A stretch of 64,000 bases of DNA from Acholeplasma oculi (GCF_900166985.1 NZ_FUZK01000004.1:1-64000); one strand, 5' to 3'; positions 1-9,832 are shown, counted from the first letter of the stretch. Notes: generated by a model not told the origin, from the sequence alone. Program-made: numbers and translations.

Positions 1-218
<218 letters not shown>

Positions 219-269
219 GTTTTTGTTTGATTTTAGCTCTTTGCTTTTTGTTATCTCTTGTTCATCATC

Positions 270-284
270 ATTCAGTTTTCAAAG
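270..284 (-). promoter_or_regulatory. rRNA leader CTTTGAAAACTGAAT box
   Basis: The leader between the promoter and 16S contains CTTTGAAAACTGAAT on the minus strand. This string is typical of Firmicutes rRNA operon leaders and spacers, where it lies near processing and antitermination signals. Its role here is inferred from that similarity. Confidence 0.5.
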
Positions 285-318
285 ACTTTTTTGCTCACTT
301 CTTTTGAAGCGCTTATTC

Positions 319-347
319 ATTCTATCATTATAAAATAACCTTGTCAA
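319..347 (-). promoter_or_regulatory. Promoter of the rRNA operon
   Basis: On the minus strand a perfect -35 TTGACA (342-347) is followed after exactly 17 bp by a -10 TAGAAT (319-324). It lies about 100 bp upstream of the 16S 5' end, the expected place for an rRNA operon promoter. A palindrome AAGCGCTT sits just downstream, near the predicted start point. Confidence 0.85.
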
Positions 348-397
348 CAACTTTTTTATAAATGAACAAGGTGTTCCTTTATGATAGTAAATTTAAG

Positions 398-481
398 TGG
401 TGGAGGGGGACAGATTCGAACTGCCGAACCGTTAGGAACAGATTTACAGTCTGCCGCGTTTAGCCACTTCGCTACCCCTCC
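398..481 (-). tRNA. tRNA-Tyr (GTA anticodon)
   Basis: The minus strand folds as a class II tRNA of 84 nt with a long variable arm. The acceptor stem is GGAGGGG paired with CCCCTCC, the T-loop is TTCGAATC, the anticodon loop is CTGTAAATC with anticodon GTA, and the CCA end is encoded (398-400). GTA reads Tyr codons. It lies just upstream of the rRNA promoter with its own promoter. Confidence 0.96.
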
Positions 482-500
482 GAATTTCAGTTGCTTATTT

Positions 501-529
501 ATTCTATCTTAAGCGATTTAAAAAAGCAA
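501..529 (-). promoter_or_regulatory. Promoter of tRNA-Tyr
   Basis: On the minus strand TTGCTT (524-529) and TAGAAT (501-506) are separated by 17 bp and end about 20 bp before the tRNA 5' end. Position and spacing fit a vegetative sigma factor promoter. The stretch from 530 to 718 shows only AT-rich sequence. Confidence 0.7.
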
Positions 530-718
530 CCACTTTTTTATTTTTTTAGTATAAATTGATTTTTTCAGGTGTGAATCATATATATTATATATATAGAACT
601 TTTTTACCTGCTCAATTTTGTCCAATAAACATATTACGACAATTCAACTTATAAGTCAAATATTATTTTAACTTTTTTTAAAAATTGTGAAATCTCTGTT
701 ATATTTCTTAAAAAGCTC

Positions 719-892
719 TTACTTTTTAATTAAACGTTTATCCAGTTCATACTTTAACATCATGATTTCTCTACCACATCCGACACATTTTAATTTAATG
801 TCCACACCTGTTCTTAAAACTTCCCAGTCCTTAGAACCACACACATGTGGTTTTTTTGTTTGAATGATTTGGCCTAATACATAATTACCCAT
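719..892 (-). CDS. DUF951 small zinc-ribbon-like protein
   Basis: This 57-codon gene encodes a small basic protein starting MGNYVLGQIIQTKKPHVCGS. It has a C-G pair (HVCGS) and a later C-x2-C (KCVGCGRE), the conserved cysteine pattern of the DUF951 family (YyzM-like proteins of Bacilli). Those proteins are usually found near chromosome-partitioning or RNA-modification genes, and the function is unknown. The four Cys-type residues suggest metal or nucleic acid binding, which is inference. It starts at ATG 890-892, 10 bp after the rsmG stop, so it is probably the last gene of the mnmG-rsmG operon. Confidence 0.85.
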   Translation of the reverse strand: MGNYVLGQIIQTKKPHVCGSKDWEVLRTGVDIKLKCVGCGREIMMLKYELDKRLIKK

Positions 893-902
893 AAGTTACT
901 CC

Positions 903-1595
903 TTATAATGGTTTTTTAATCATGACTGCATAAGGTCTTGGATATCCTGATGCATGCTTTTCTTTTTGAAATAACAGATTCATTCGAAATCCACTTTCAT
1001 CAGGAAGTTCAACCTCCATAGATGAAATTTGTTTCATATGTAGCTTTCTTAATGCTTCTTTTGCTTGATCTAACTCTTCTTGATATTTAGAACCCTTAGG
1101 GGCGATAAAATATCCTCCCACCTTTAATAAGGGTACACCAAACTCAAGAATTAATCTAAGTTCACCTAATGCTCTAGCTGTTACGATATCAAATGTTTCT
1201 AAATGATTTTGTGCATAAACCTCAGCGCGCTCATGAACAACTTCAAAATCTAGATTAAGAACCTTTTTTAAATGTAATAAGAAATTGACTCTCTTAATTT
1301 GTGATTCAACTATGACTACTCTAAGATTCGGATAACAAATAAGTAGCGGAATCGATGGAAATCCTGCACCAGCACCCATATCACATAATCGGTAGGGTTG
1401 ATCTAGGGGATAGAGCTTACTTAATAATAAAGAATCTAAAAAGTGTTTAATATCAGCATCTTGTCTGGATGTGATTCTGGTGAGGTTGGTATGTTCATTA
1501 TATGATACAAGTGTTTCATAATATAAATCAAATAACTCAACTTCTTGATTGCTAAGTTCTTTATTTAAATGTTTTAATATGATTTCTTTAAGCAT
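903..1595 (-). CDS. rsmG: 16S rRNA (guanine-N7)-methyltransferase RsmG
   Basis: RsmG (GidB) uses S-adenosylmethionine to methylate N7 of G527 in 16S rRNA. The SAM-binding motif [12 protein letters not shown] is at residues 72-83, preceded by the family's NEHTNLTR signature near residues 33-40. I place the start at the ATG at 1593-1595, giving 230 residues, because it overlaps the mnmG stop (ATGCTTAA) and the family normally begins with a short helix like [14 protein letters not shown] longer frame to 1631 lies inside mnmG. The mnmG-rsmG pairing is the classic bacterial order, and the overlap suggests translational coupling. Confidence 0.95.
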   Translation of the reverse strand: MLKEIILKHLNKELSNQEVELFDLYYETLVSYNEHTNLTRITSRQDADIKHFLDSLLLSKLYPLDQPYRLCDMGAGAGFPSIPLLICYPNLRVVIVESQIKRVNFLLHLKKVLNLDFEVVHERAEVYAQNHLETFDIVTARALGELRLILEFGVPLLKVGGYFIAPKGSKYQEELDQAKEALRKLHMKQISSMEVELPDESGFRMNLLFQKEKHASGYPRPYAVMIKKPL

Positions 1596-3441
1596 ATTTA
1601 GACTCAAGATAAACCAATAACATCGAAACATCAGATGGACCTACACCAAGAATTCTTGCTGCTTGTCCTAAGGTTTCTGGTTTAATTTTTGATAATTTTT
1701 CTTTCGCTTCTGATGAGATATTGTGTATTTCTTTATAATTAATATCTCTTGGTATATATCTAGATTCAAATCTTAATAGTTTATCCGCTTCTCTTTTAGC
1801 TTTATCAATATACCCATGATATTTAATATGAATTTCTAATTGTTCATATACTTCATCACTATAATCACCTTTTAGGAAGTACTTTAATGTATCCATTCCT
1901 AATTCTGGTCTTTCAAGTAATTTAAAGATTGTAACACCTTCATAAATAGGTGCTGAATTCATTGATTTTAAATAAGAAAGCACCTCATCTGTTGGATTAA
2001 TTCTTGTTGTTTTAGATAATTCAATTAAATGATGGATTGCTTCTTTTTTATTTAAGAAATTTTGATAGACAGAATCATTAATTAAACCCACTCTATGACC
2101 ATAGTCTCTTAATCTTAAATCTGCATTATCATGTCTAAGTAAAAGTCTGTGTTCTGCTCTTGATGTTAATAATCGGTAAGGTTCTTGAGTTCCTTTCGTA
2201 ATTAAATCATCAATTAAGACACCAATATATGCCTCATTTCTTTTTAAAATGAGTGGTTCTTTACCTAAAACATTTAATCCTGCATTAATACCTGCCATTA
2301 ATCCTTGTCCTGCTGCCTCTTCATAACCGGATGTTCCATTAATTTGTCCAGCACAGTAAAGATTTTTAATAACTTTTGTTTCTAAAGTTTGATAGAGTTG
2401 TCTTGGGTTAATTGCATCATATTCAATAGCGTATGCATATTTAACAATGACAGCATCCTTCATACCTGGAAGTGAACGAACCATTTGTTCTTGTACTTCT
2501 CTTGGCATGGATGTTGAAAAACCTTGAATATAGACTTCATTTAACGATAAGGATTCTGGTTCAATAAATATTTGATGACGCTCTTTATCGCTAAAACGTA
2601 CGAATTTATCTTCAATGGATGGACAATATCTAGGTCCAACCCCTTCAACAACACCACCATACATGGCAGAGTCATCTAAGTGATCAAAAATAATATCTTT
2701 CGTTTCAGGAGTGGTATGAATTAAATAACATACCTCTTGATGTCCAATTTCTGTTCTAGGAGATTCATAGGAGAAATTTTGCAAAATCATATCTCCTGGT
2801 TGAATACTTGCTTCTTTATAATCTATAGTGTCTTTTTTAATTCTTGGAGGTGTACCTGTTTTTAAGCGTAACATTTCAAATCCAACGTTTTTTAGTTGAT
2901 TTGAAATACCACGTGTGGTTTTTTCGCCATTTGGGCCACTAGGTGTTTTTTCATGGCCAATTAAAATTTGTGAACCTAAATAAGTTCCTGTTGTAATAAT
3001 AACTGTTTTACCAAAAACCTTCGTTCCATCCATCAAATAAACACCTATAACTTGTTGATCTTCAATAATTAAGGTATCCACCAATGCTTCAAGTAAGGTT
3101 AAATTCTCTTGATGTTCTAAAACATTTTTCATGATTTTAGGATATTCTAGTTTATCAATTTGAGCTCTTAATGCACGAACTGCTGGACCTTTTGATGAAT
3201 TCAACATCTTCATTTGAATTTGTCCTAAGTCAGCTGATTTTGCCATTTGCCCACCTAATGCATCAATTTCTCTTACAACAATACCTTTAGCCGGTCCACC
3301 AATTGATGGATTGCATGGTAAAGTAGCAACCTTATTTAAGTCACCTGTAATTAAAATTGTATTGAGTTTCATTCTTGCCATTGCAAGTACAGCCTCAACG
3401 CCTGCATGTCCTGCTCCTACAATAATACCATCATAAATCAT
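1588..3441 (-). CDS. mnmG: tRNA uridine 5-carboxymethylaminomethyl modification enzyme MnmG
   Basis: MnmG (GidA) works with MnmE to install the carboxymethylaminomethyl group on U34 of tRNAs reading NNA/NNG codons, using FAD and methylene-THF-derived carbon. The N-terminal FAD motif GAGHAGVEA is at residues 9-17 and the conserved [11 protein letters not shown] with its cysteine is at 43-53. The C-terminal helical domain ends with the typical [15 protein letters not shown]. Its 617 residues match the family length. A GAGG ribosome-binding site precedes the ATG. It overlaps rsmG downstream. Confidence 0.97.
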   Translation of the reverse strand: MIYDGIIVGAGHAGVEAVLAMARMKLNTILITGDLNKVATLPCNPSIGGPAKGIVVREIDALGGQMAKSADLGQIQMKMLNSSKGPAVRALRAQIDKLEYPKIMKNVLEHQENLTLLEALVDTLIIEDQQVIGVYLMDGTKVFGKTVIITTGTYLGSQILIGHEKTPSGPNGEKTTRGISNQLKNVGFEMLRLKTGTPPRIKKDTIDYKEASIQPGDMILQNFSYESPRTEIGHQEVCYLIHTTPETKDIIFDHLDDSAMYGGVVEGVGPRYCPSIEDKFVRFSDKERHQIFIEPESLSLNEVYIQGFSTSMPREVQEQMVRSLPGMKDAVIVKYAYAIEYDAINPRQLYQTLETKVIKNLYCAGQINGTSGYEEAAGQGLMAGINAGLNVLGKEPLILKRNEAYIGVLIDDLITKGTQEPYRLLTSRAEHRLLLRHDNADLRLRDYGHRVGLINDSVYQNFLNKKEAIHHLIELSKTTRINPTDEVLSYLKSMNSAPIYEGVTIFKLLERPELGMDTLKYFLKGDYSDEVYEQLEIHIKYHGYIDKAKREADKLLRFESRYIPRDINYKEIHNISSEAKEKLSKIKPETLGQAARILGVGPSDVSMLLVYLESKYA

Positions 3442-3467
3442 GTTTTTCTTTAACCTCTAAATTTTAC

Positions 3468-5423
3468 TTAAATTTCTAAAAATCTCTTAGCAACATTTTC
3501 TTTAGTAAATCCAAAATGTGCTGTCACTTGTTCTAGGTTACCAGATATACCATATGTATCAATACCCATCACATGTTGTGTAAATCGATACCATGAATAA
3601 CTAGATCCTAGTTCCACTGCCAATGTTTTAACATTTGCAGGTAATATTTGTTGTTGATATGCAGGATCTTGTAATAAGAATCGGTCCATCGATGGCATTG
3701 AAACCACACGAATATCTAATCCTTTTTCTTTAAGTAATGCTTTAGCTTCAACTGCAAGAGAAACCTCAGAACCTGCAGCGAGTATAATACCATCTAATCT
3801 AGATGTTTCAGCATCTATGATATAAGCACCTTTTAAAACACCTGATTTATGTGTTGTTGAAAGATTTTTTACAGATTGTCTGGTTGTTATAATTGCTGTT
3901 GGTTTATTTTTTGTTTCAAGTGCGATTTCAAGCGCTGCTTTAGTTTCATTCGCATCTGAAGGACGAATCAATTGTAATCCTGGAATTGTTCTTAATCCAA
4001 TTAACTGCTCAATCGGTTCATGGGTTGGGCCATCTTCACCGACCATCACAGAATCATGAGAAAACACAAATAAACTCGGTATTTGCATCATGGCTGCTAA
4101 TCGGATTGGTGGTTTCATATAATCTGAGAAGACAAAGAATGCGCCACTAAATGCTCTTAATCCTCCATGTAAAACCATACCATTAACAATTGCACCCATC
4201 GCATGCTCTCTAACACCAAAATTAATGTTTCGACCTAATCTTGTAGATTTAGAAAAATGTCCGTCTAAACCTTTTGCTTTAGTCGATGATGTTAAATCCG
4301 CTGAACCACCTATTAGGTTTAGATTTTGCTTAGATGCTAAATCGAGTGCTTTACCAAATACGTTTCTTGTTGCCTCTTTAGAACCTGCTTCATAGTTTAG
4401 ACTACTTAAATCTAACTGGATGTTTCCTTTAACAAAATCGTTGAATTGTTGATAAAGTTCCGGATACTCCACTTTGTATTGTTCCATCATTTGATTCCAG
4501 TTTTGATATTGTTTTTTTCCACGATTAAATACTTTAGATTTGTAGTATTTATAAACCTTTTGATCCACTTCAAAAGGTGCATAAGGGTACTCTAATTTTT
4601 TAGCAAACTCATTTCTTTCATCAAGACCAATTGGTGCACCATGCACTTTTGAAGTACCTTGAAGTGATGTACCTTTACCAATGATTGTTTTAACTTCAAT
4701 TATGGATGGTTTATCTAAGCATTGTTTAGCTTTTTTAATTGCTTTATCAACGGCGTTTAAATCATCACCATCTTTAACTAATTGATAATGGAATCCTTGG
4801 GATTCAAACTTACGTTTTACATCATCTGATATTGCTAAATGGGTTGCACCATCTAATTGAATATCATTGGAATCATATAAGACAATAAGTTTCCCTAATC
4901 CTAAATGTCCTGCAAGTGATATTGCTTCTAAAGCAACCCCTTCCTGCAAGTCACCATCACCTACTAATACATAGGTAAAGTGGTCAATGATGTTAAATCC
5001 TTCTTGATTAAAACGAGCACTTAAATGTGCCTCAGCAATTGCCATACCTACAGCATTAGAAATACCTTGTCCAAGGGGACCCGATGTTGTTTCTACTCCG
5101 TCGGTATGACCGAACTCAGGATGCCCCGGTGTAATACCTGGAAAACTTCTAAATTTCTTTAAATCATCTATTTTAATTTGATAGCCTGATAAGTGATTTA
5201 ATGCGTAAAGTAACATAGAACCGTGACCAGCAGATAATATAAAACGGTCACGATTGATCCAATTTGAAACTTTTGGATATACGGATAAATGTTTAGTAAA
5301 TAAGGCATGTGCCATTGGTGCTGCACCAATAACGATCCCTGGGTGACCACTATTTGCTTGATTAATAGCGTCCACACCTAATAAACGAATTGTATTAATT
5401 GAAAGTTGGTCCATTGGTTTCAT
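3468..5423 (-). CDS. tkt: Transketolase
   Basis: Transketolase is a thiamine-diphosphate enzyme of the pentose phosphate pathway that moves two-carbon ketol units. The 651-residue length is standard. Visible features are the substrate histidine region [12 protein letters not shown] (64-75), the ThDP/Mg motif GDGDLQEG followed by YDSND (from 155), and the C-terminal pyrimidine domain with [12 protein letters not shown]. The SD AAGGAG overlaps the stop region of the upstream membrane-protein gene, so the two are probably co-transcribed. Confidence 0.97.
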   Translation of the reverse strand: MKPMDQLSINTIRLLGVDAINQANSGHPGIVIGAAPMAHALFTKHLSVYPKVSNWINRDRFILSAGHGSMLLYALNHLSGYQIKIDDLKKFRSFPGITPGHPEFGHTDGVETTSGPLGQGISNAVGMAIAEAHLSARFNQEGFNIIDHFTYVLVGDGDLQEGVALEAISLAGHLGLGKLIVLYDSNDIQLDGATHLAISDDVKRKFESQGFHYQLVKDGDDLNAVDKAIKKAKQCLDKPSIIEVKTIIGKGTSLQGTSKVHGAPIGLDERNEFAKKLEYPYAPFEVDQKVYKYYKSKVFNRGKKQYQNWNQMMEQYKVEYPELYQQFNDFVKGNIQLDLSSLNYEAGSKEATRNVFGKALDLASKQNLNLIGGSADLTSSTKAKGLDGHFSKSTRLGRNINFGVREHAMGAIVNGMVLHGGLRAFSGAFFVFSDYMKPPIRLAAMMQIPSLFVFSHDSVMVGEDGPTHEPIEQLIGLRTIPGLQLIRPSDANETKAALEIALETKNKPTAIITTRQSVKNLSTTHKSGVLKGAYIIDAETSRLDGIILAAGSEVSLAVEAKALLKEKGLDIRVVSMPSMDRFLLQDPAYQQQILPANVKTLAVELGSSYSWYRFTQHVMGIDTYGISGNLEQVTAHFGFTKENVAKRFLEI

Positions 5424-5431
5424 ATTGGATT

Positions 5432-6094
5432 TTACTCCTTATCCTTCGGTTCTTCTAATGTCTTAACTTCTTCTTCGTTGACTTCTACTTCAGTAACTTC
5501 CTCTGTGGAACTATCTGTTTCGGTTTTAAAGTATGCTTGGTAGTAAGCTTCTTGATTTGCAAGAATTTCTTTAAATCCTGCTTCTCCTACAACATCTTTA
5601 ATTAAAGCTGTTGCTTTTTGGTTTTCTTCATTCACATATGCTTTTAATCTCTTTTGTTGTTGACCAGATGAATAGAATAATCCAATAAATAAGACAACCA
5701 TTGAAGCTAGGAATACGTTATTTGCTTGTTCAGGAAATAACGCTTGAATCACATAAGATGCGATTAAAACGATTGCTAATACTGCAAATGAAATAAACAT
5801 ATATTTCTTAGACATCTTTTGTTGTTCTGCATAAATACTATTGGTAAAGTCTAACCAAATATCATTGACTTCATTGATGTATAATCCACTGACTGCTTGA
5901 TAGTATCCTTTATCTACAAAAAGTCTATAATTGACTCCATCTGATGTCCAAACTGAAAATCGTCCTCTAGATGCGAATTTTCCATAGTCACTTCTGTCAT
6001 CTAAATAAAACATTTCTAATTTTGCACCTTTATAATCTTCAACTCTAAACGGTTCACCTACTGCCTTAGCATATTCTTTAGGTAACATTTTCAT
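5432..6094 (-). CDS. Hypothetical membrane protein with two transmembrane helices
   Basis: This 220-residue protein is not recognised. Residues 1-95 form a soluble segment with aromatic beta-strand-like stretches. Two hydrophobic helices follow at about 98-118 and 126-144, then a charged helical region and a very acidic Glu-rich tail ending in EEPKDKE. The topology suggests a hairpin anchored in the membrane with both ends on the same side. It sits 8 bp upstream of transketolase in the same orientation. No function is proposed. Confidence 0.8.
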   Translation of the reverse strand: MKMLPKEYAKAVGEPFRVEDYKGAKLEMFYLDDRSDYGKFASRGRFSVWTSDGVNYRLFVDKGYYQAVSGLYINEVNDIWLDFTNSIYAEQQKMSKKYMFISFAVLAIVLIASYVIQALFPEQANNVFLASMVVLFIGLFYSSGQQQKRLKAYVNEENQKATALIKDVVGEAGFKEILANQEAYYQAYFKTETDSSTEEVTEVEVNEEEVKTLEEPKDKE

Positions 6095-6164
6095 AATTTT
6101 AGTCCTCCAACTTTGTTCGTCTATTTTTTATTATATCATAAGGATATAAGAGATGAATAAAACA

Positions 6165-6269
6165 TCCCTTTAGGGTATCCTCACCCACACATCAGGTAAC
6201 TTATGGCTGCTCCACTCAAGGCCTGACCAGGTTCGTTCCTTAATGTTGAATGAGAATACCCTAAAGGGA
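6165..6269 (-). ncRNA. ffs: Signal recognition particle RNA, small (4.5S) type
   Basis: The minus strand carries the SRP core: a GAACCTGGTCAGGCC block and the GGAGCAGCCATAAG block that form the Ffh-binding helix 8 with its asymmetric loop. They are enclosed by a long outer stem, CCCTTTAGGGTAT pairing with ATACCCTAAAGGG. At about 105 nt it lacks the Alu domain of the long Bacillus-type RNA. It follows tadA, as the SRP RNA gene scr does in Bacillus. The outer stem followed by TTTTA may double as the terminator. Confidence 0.9.
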
Positions 6270-6277
6270 CGTTTCTT

Positions 6278-6733
6278 TCAAGATCTTAATTTTTTGAAGA
6301 AATCTTTTAAGAGTTCGGATGCCGATTCAAAAAGAATATCTCCTTCATAATGAATTTGGTGATTAAAAGGGTTATCAAGCAATTTTAGCACACTACATAC
6401 AGCACCTGCTTTAGGATCTTTGGCACCGAAGTAGAGATCTTTAATTCTTGATTGAATCATAGCTCCTGCACACATTGGGCAAGGTTCTAACGTTACATAG
6501 ATGGATACATCTTCTAAACGCCAACTACCTAATTTTTTTTGTGCCTTTTGCATCACGATAAATTCTGCATGCGCTGAGAAGTCTTGTTTACTTTCACGCA
6601 AATTATGGGCTCTAGCTATTATTTTACCATGTTTTACTGCAATTGCACCCACTGGAACCTCATCTTTTAAAAAAGCTTTTTTTGCTTCTTTAAGCGCTTC
6701 GTTCATAAAGTAATTGTGGTCTTTATTTTTCAT
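6278..6733 (-). CDS. tadA: tRNA-specific adenosine deaminase TadA
   Basis: TadA deaminates A34 to inosine in tRNA-Arg(ACG). The zinc and catalytic signature is present: H55-A-E57 in SAHAEF, and PCPMC with Cys85 and Cys88. I choose ATG 6731-6733 as the start, giving 151 residues, the usual family length; it overlaps the last 11 bp of tdk. Upstream in-frame codons at 6748 and 6799 would add a tail lying inside tdk. It precedes the SRP RNA gene. Confidence 0.93.
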   Translation of the reverse strand: MKNKDHNYFMNEALKEAKKAFLKDEVPVGAIAVKHGKIIARAHNLRESKQDFSAHAEFIVMQKAQKKLGSWRLEDVSIYVTLEPCPMCAGAMIQSRIKDLYFGAKDPKAGAVCSVLKLLDNPFNHQIHYEGDILFESASELLKDFFKKLRS

Positions 6734-7313
6734 CTTTTCCAGGTACTTCATGTGCGTGTCTCGCACGTGGTTCATAGAATTCTGTTGCACCCACAACAAT
6801 CAAAGGATCTTTATAACTTGCAGGTTTTCCATCAATGATTCTTTGCGTTCTGGTTGCTGGCATTCCTGTTTTAACACAGATTGCAGTAAGTTTAGTCACA
6901 AACTCTGCAAGTGCTAATAACTCAGGCATTGGACCAAAAGGTTCACCTTTAAAATCTCTATCCAGTCCACCAATAATCACTCTGAGCCCTCGGTCTGCTA
7001 AATCATCTGCAATTTGGATAATTGCTTTATCAAAGAACTGTGCCTCATCAATAATGACAGCATCTAAATCATATGTAATATATGGCAGTATTTCACTTGC
7101 TTCTTTAATTAATATCGCATTTTCAGTTAATAAACTGTGTGATACAATTTCAGGTTTTAAACTATAGCGATTATCAATAACCGGTTTAAAAACAAGATAA
7201 TGCTGTTTTGCATATTTTAAACGCTTAGCTCTTCTAATTAGTTCTTCTGTTTTACCTGCAAACATTGGTCCACAAACAACTTCAATAAAACCATTTTTGT
7301 ACGTATGATACAT
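6723..7313 (-). CDS. tdk: Thymidine kinase lacking the zinc-binding cysteines
   Basis: This 196-residue type II thymidine kinase phosphorylates thymidine with ATP in salvage. The P-loop GPMFAGKT is at 15-22, the Walker B-like DEAQFF at 89-94, and the lasso/thymidine region ends with YEPRARHAHEV. In the family four Cys/His residues hold a structural zinc (pattern C-x2-C and C-x2-C/H). Here C146 remains, but position 149 is Thr and positions 184 and 187 are Ala. The zinc site therefore looks lost while the catalytic motifs are intact. Confidence 0.95.
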   Translation of the reverse strand: MYHTYKNGFIEVVCGPMFAGKTEELIRRAKRLKYAKQHYLVFKPVIDNRYSLKPEIVSHSLLTENAILIKEASEILPYITYDLDAVIIDEAQFFDKAIIQIADDLADRGLRVIIGGLDRDFKGEPFGPMPELLALAEFVTKLTAICVKTGMPATRTQRIIDGKPASYKDPLIVVGATEFYEPRARHAHEVPGKDEK

Positions 7314-7343
7314 AATAACCCCTCGCTTTAATTTATTATAACA

Positions 7344-7370
7344 AAAAGCGAGACATTTTATCCCGCTTCT
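7344..7370 (-). terminator. Rho-independent terminator after rpmE2
   Basis: On the minus strand AGCGGGATAAAATGTCTCGCT forms a stem-loop followed by TTTTTG just after the L31 stop codon. It separates rpmE2 from tdk. Confidence 0.75.
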
Positions 7371-7376
7371 TTTAGA

Positions 7377-7631
7377 TTATTTTTTACTTTTTTCTAAACG
7401 CTTATTGAACTTATCAACTTGACCTGCTTGAGCAACAAATGTTTGTTCGCCAGTGTAGAAAGGATGTGTTTCAGAAGTGACTTCTAAACGAACAACCGGG
7501 TAAGATTTACCGTCTTTTTCATATACTGCAGTTTCTTTTGAGTTGATGGATGATTCAATTAAAAACTGTTTCTTAGTTTGAGCATCTTCGAAGATAACAA
7601 GTCTAGTTTTTGGATGAATATCTGGTTTCAT
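7377..7631 (-). CDS. rpmE2: 50S ribosomal protein L31 type B
   Basis: This 84-residue protein has the L31 opening MKPDIHPKTRLVIFED and the conserved SETHPFYTGEQ motif. There is no CxxC zinc motif, which defines the zinc-independent B type, known in other bacteria as the zinc-starvation paralogue. A strong SD GGAAGGAG precedes the ATG at 7629-7631. The gene has its own promoter and terminator, so it is a single-gene unit. Confidence 0.96.
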   Translation of the reverse strand: MKPDIHPKTRLVIFEDAQTKKQFLIESSINSKETAVYEKDGKSYPVVRLEVTSETHPFYTGEQTFVAQAGQVDKFNKRLEKSKK

Positions 7632-7644
7632 AATTTTCTCCTTC

Positions 7645-7668
7645 CGCCATGAGTGTTTCTACTCATAG
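7645..7668 (-). promoter_or_regulatory. Hairpin in the rpmE2 5' leader
   Basis: On the minus strand ATGAGT and ACTCAT form a short stem with an AGAAAC loop, immediately upstream of the L31 Shine-Dalgarno. Ribosomal protein L31 leaders are known in several phyla, so this could be an autoregulatory site, but the match is by position only. Confidence 0.4.
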
Positions 7669-7684
7669 TAAGTTTCGCCTATTT

Positions 7685-7713
7685 ATTATATCATTCACAT
7701 ATCTTTTATGCAA
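7685..7713 (-). promoter_or_regulatory. Promoter of rpmE2
   Basis: On the minus strand TTGCAT (7708-7713) and a perfect TATAAT (7685-7690) are spaced by 17 bp, about 55 bp upstream of the L31 start. Confidence 0.8.
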
Positions 7714-7760
7714 CTCCATAATTTCACAATTTCATTTGAAGATTAAGAAGTCGTTTGGAT

Positions 7761-8276
7761 TTATGAAAAACGTGTATTTTGCTTATTTTTAGGGTTAAAT
7801 ATTTTAAAGAATCGAGTCGAGATGATACCAATTAAAATACCTGCTGGAATACTGATTAATAACATCAGTGGTAAATAAAGTATGAGTAGTTCCGTTTCTA
7901 GTAAATATATACCTACAAGTACTTGTCCAATGGTATGGGTAATTGCACCTAATACAGAGACTGTTACCATATGAACCTTTAAGAAATTCTTTAAAACACC
8001 CATAGTTATAATAGAAAGAACAGCTCCGCCTAACCCCATCCAAAATGTTACGGTAAAGGAACGGTAAAGTAATCCAATCAGTAATACTCTTAAAATTGTG
8101 ACTAAACTTGCTTCTTTAAATCCATACATATATAAAATGATAACCGTTACTAAGTTTGCAAAACCAATCTTAGCACCTGGTACAGGGATGACATTAATAG
8201 ACATCTCAATGACATTTAAAACAATCGCTCCTGCGAGTAACATCGATAGTGTTGTTAATTTTTTTATATCTTTCAT
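7761..8276 (-). CDS. Gx transporter family membrane protein (EetB-like, heptaprenyl diphosphate synthase component I fold)
   Basis: This 171-residue protein has about five hydrophobic helices and the family hallmark IPVPGAKIGFANLVTVIILY near residues 30-49. Proteins of this family (Hpre_diP_synt_I) occur beside ApbE and NusG-II proteins in Rnf and extracellular electron transfer clusters, where the Listeria member is EetB. A role in moving or holding a flavin or quinone-type compound is often proposed but unproven. Its start overlaps the stop of the upstream NusG-II gene (ATGA-type overlap), so it is the last gene of the rnf operon. Confidence 0.85.
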   Translation of the reverse strand: MKDIKKLTTLSMLLAGAIVLNVIEMSINVIPVPGAKIGFANLVTVIILYMYGFKEASLVTILRVLLIGLLYRSFTVTFWMGLGGAVLSIITMGVLKNFLKVHMVTVSVLGAITHTIGQVLVGIYLLETELLILYLPLMLLISIPAGILIGIISTRFFKIFNPKNKQNTRFS

Positions 8277-8737
8277 ATCACACCATCTAAGCCTTGGTCA
8301 TCTTCTATTTCAAATACAATAAACACTTCAGATGGTAATGATATCGCCGGTAACCCTTTACCGTTATACCAATTTCTATTCACACCGATTTGTTTAGGTG
8401 TATCGTCTTTTGCGATACGAATACTGGATGTATCAAAATCAATTTCTACAATCACTTCCGTGAAGTTTCCATCTATTTGATATGAACCCAGTAATATAAA
8501 AGCTACATCTCCACCTTCACCTGCTATAGGTTCAGTCGTTTTGGGATAATTTGAATCTTTTATTTGTGGGGTTACTTCATATGTCTTTTTTTCAAAATCA
8601 ACTGTAACTACAATTTGATTTCCTTGATAAATATGTGCAACCGTTGATACTTCTGGACCAAAGAATGTAAATATCACATAAGCAATACTTACAACCAATA
8701 GTAATCCCCCAATAATTAAGTAATCTCTTAGTTTCAT
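8273..8737 (-). CDS. NusG domain II-containing membrane-anchored protein (EetA-like)
   Basis: A single N-terminal transmembrane helix (about residues 7-27) anchors a 125-residue extracytoplasmic domain. That domain contains the NRNWYNGKGLPAISLPSEVF segment typical of the NusG domain II family found in electron transfer operons; it is unrelated in function to transcription factor NusG. The Listeria homologue EetA works with EetB. It lies between apbE (3 bp apart) and the Gx gene. The specific role here is inferred from context. Confidence 0.8.
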   Translation of the reverse strand: MKLRDYLIIGGLLLVVSIAYVIFTFFGPEVSTVAHIYQGNQIVVTVDFEKKTYEVTPQIKDSNYPKTTEPIAGEGGDVAFILLGSYQIDGNFTEVIVEIDFDTSSIRIAKDDTPKQIGVNRNWYNGKGLPAISLPSEVFIVFEIEDDQGLDGVI

Positions 8738-8740
8738 AGC

Positions 8741-9832
8741 TTATAAGATCCTAATACGTTCAGTTGGGTTTACTCGAATGATTTCACCTTCAAATGTATA
8801 AATGATTGCCTCAATATCGGTATCTTTTAATACCTCTTTAATCATCTCAATTGGCATTGAAAATAATGCTGTAGATAACCCATCCATTAAACCTGCATCA
8901 TTTGCTGTAACGGTTATACTTAAATAATGATTTTCAGGTTTTTTAGTGATTGGGGAAATAATATGGTGAAACCAAGTTCCTTGATGTTTGATAAATTGTT
9001 CATAGCTTCCACTTGTGGTTACATTTGAATTGATTCCAGAATAGATCGCATATAATTTAGCTTCATGTCCAAAGATATCTAAATTTTCTACCACATCTAG
9101 TGGGTCTTTTAATCCGAAATTAAAGACACCTTCTTCATTTCTTCTGTTTCCTTCGCCAAAGACTATAGAGGAGGATCCTCCATTAATTAAAAACTCTTTA
9201 TATCCCAACTCGTTTAAATAATTTGCAACCTTTTGTGTTGCAAAACCTTTAGCAATCGCGCCTAAATCAATTTTAGCTCCATATTTTAATGTCACGTAAT
9301 ACTTGCCATCAACTTGACTTAATGATAATGCATCTTCGATAATGGGTGTTTCATTTGCAAGATTTGTAACAAGTGAAACCGCCTCACTACTTACCTCTTC
9401 AGCAACATCATATTCATCAATGAAGTTTTTCCATACATCAATGAGTTTACCTTGTGCCATATCAAAATAACCACCGGTTAACTCACGTATATATAATCCT
9501 TGTTCTAATAGTTCATATAATTCATATTCAATTTCAACTGTTTTTGCTTCTTGGCTTTGATCAACTAATTGGTTGATATAATAAATTCCTTTAACCCCAT
9601 CCTCTTGCGGTATATAATTATCCGTTAGTACATGGTATGTTTGATAAATATCTTTAATATGTTCAAAGACTTCAGGCCATTTATGGTTTTCAACATAAAC
9701 ATATCCTTCGATAAATGTATTCATCGTAGAGATGGCTATGGTTTTTCTAGTAAGATTTAAAGGACTTTCCTGACATGCAGATAAAAGGATGCTTACCATG
9801 ATGAAATTAATGATTAAAAAGATACGTTTCAT
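8741..9832 (-). CDS. apbE: FAD:protein FMN transferase ApbE, lipoprotein
   Basis: ApbE cleaves FAD and attaches FMN covalently to Thr of FMN_bind and RnfD/NqrB-type proteins. A lipoprotein signal ends at Cys20 (ILLSAC), placing the enzyme outside the membrane. Family motifs are visible: STMNTFIEG, DLGAIAKGFATQKV, LINGGSSS and TTSGSYEQF. The length (363) is normal. It lies in the same operon as two RnfG proteins and RnfD, which are its expected substrates. Confidence 0.94.
   Translation of the reverse strand: MKRIFLIINFIMVSILLSACQESPLNLTRKTIAISTMNTFIEGYVYVENHKWPEVFEHIKDIYQTYHVLTDNYIPQEDGVKGIYYINQLVDQSQEAKTVEIEYELYELLEQGLYIRELTGGYFDMAQGKLIDVWKNFIDEYDVAEEVSSEAVSLVTNLANETPIIEDALSLSQVDGKYYVTLKYGAKIDLGAIAKGFATQKVANYLNELGYKEFLINGGSSSIVFGEGNRRNEEGVFNFGLKDPLDVVENLDIFGHEAKLYAIYSGINSNVTTSGSYEQFIKHQGTWFHHIISPITKKPENHYLSITVTANDAGLMDGLSTALFSMPIEMIKEVLKDTDIEAIIYTFEGEIIRVNPTERIRIL

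Noticed and set aside
1596-1631. Longer rsmG start at 1631
   Set aside because: The extra residues overlap mnmG codons and no RBS precedes them; the ATG at 1595 overlaps the mnmG stop as in coupled genes.
6501-6917. Plus-strand open frames opposite tadA and tdk
   Set aside because: They are shadows of well-supported genes on the other strand, with no RBS and poor composition.
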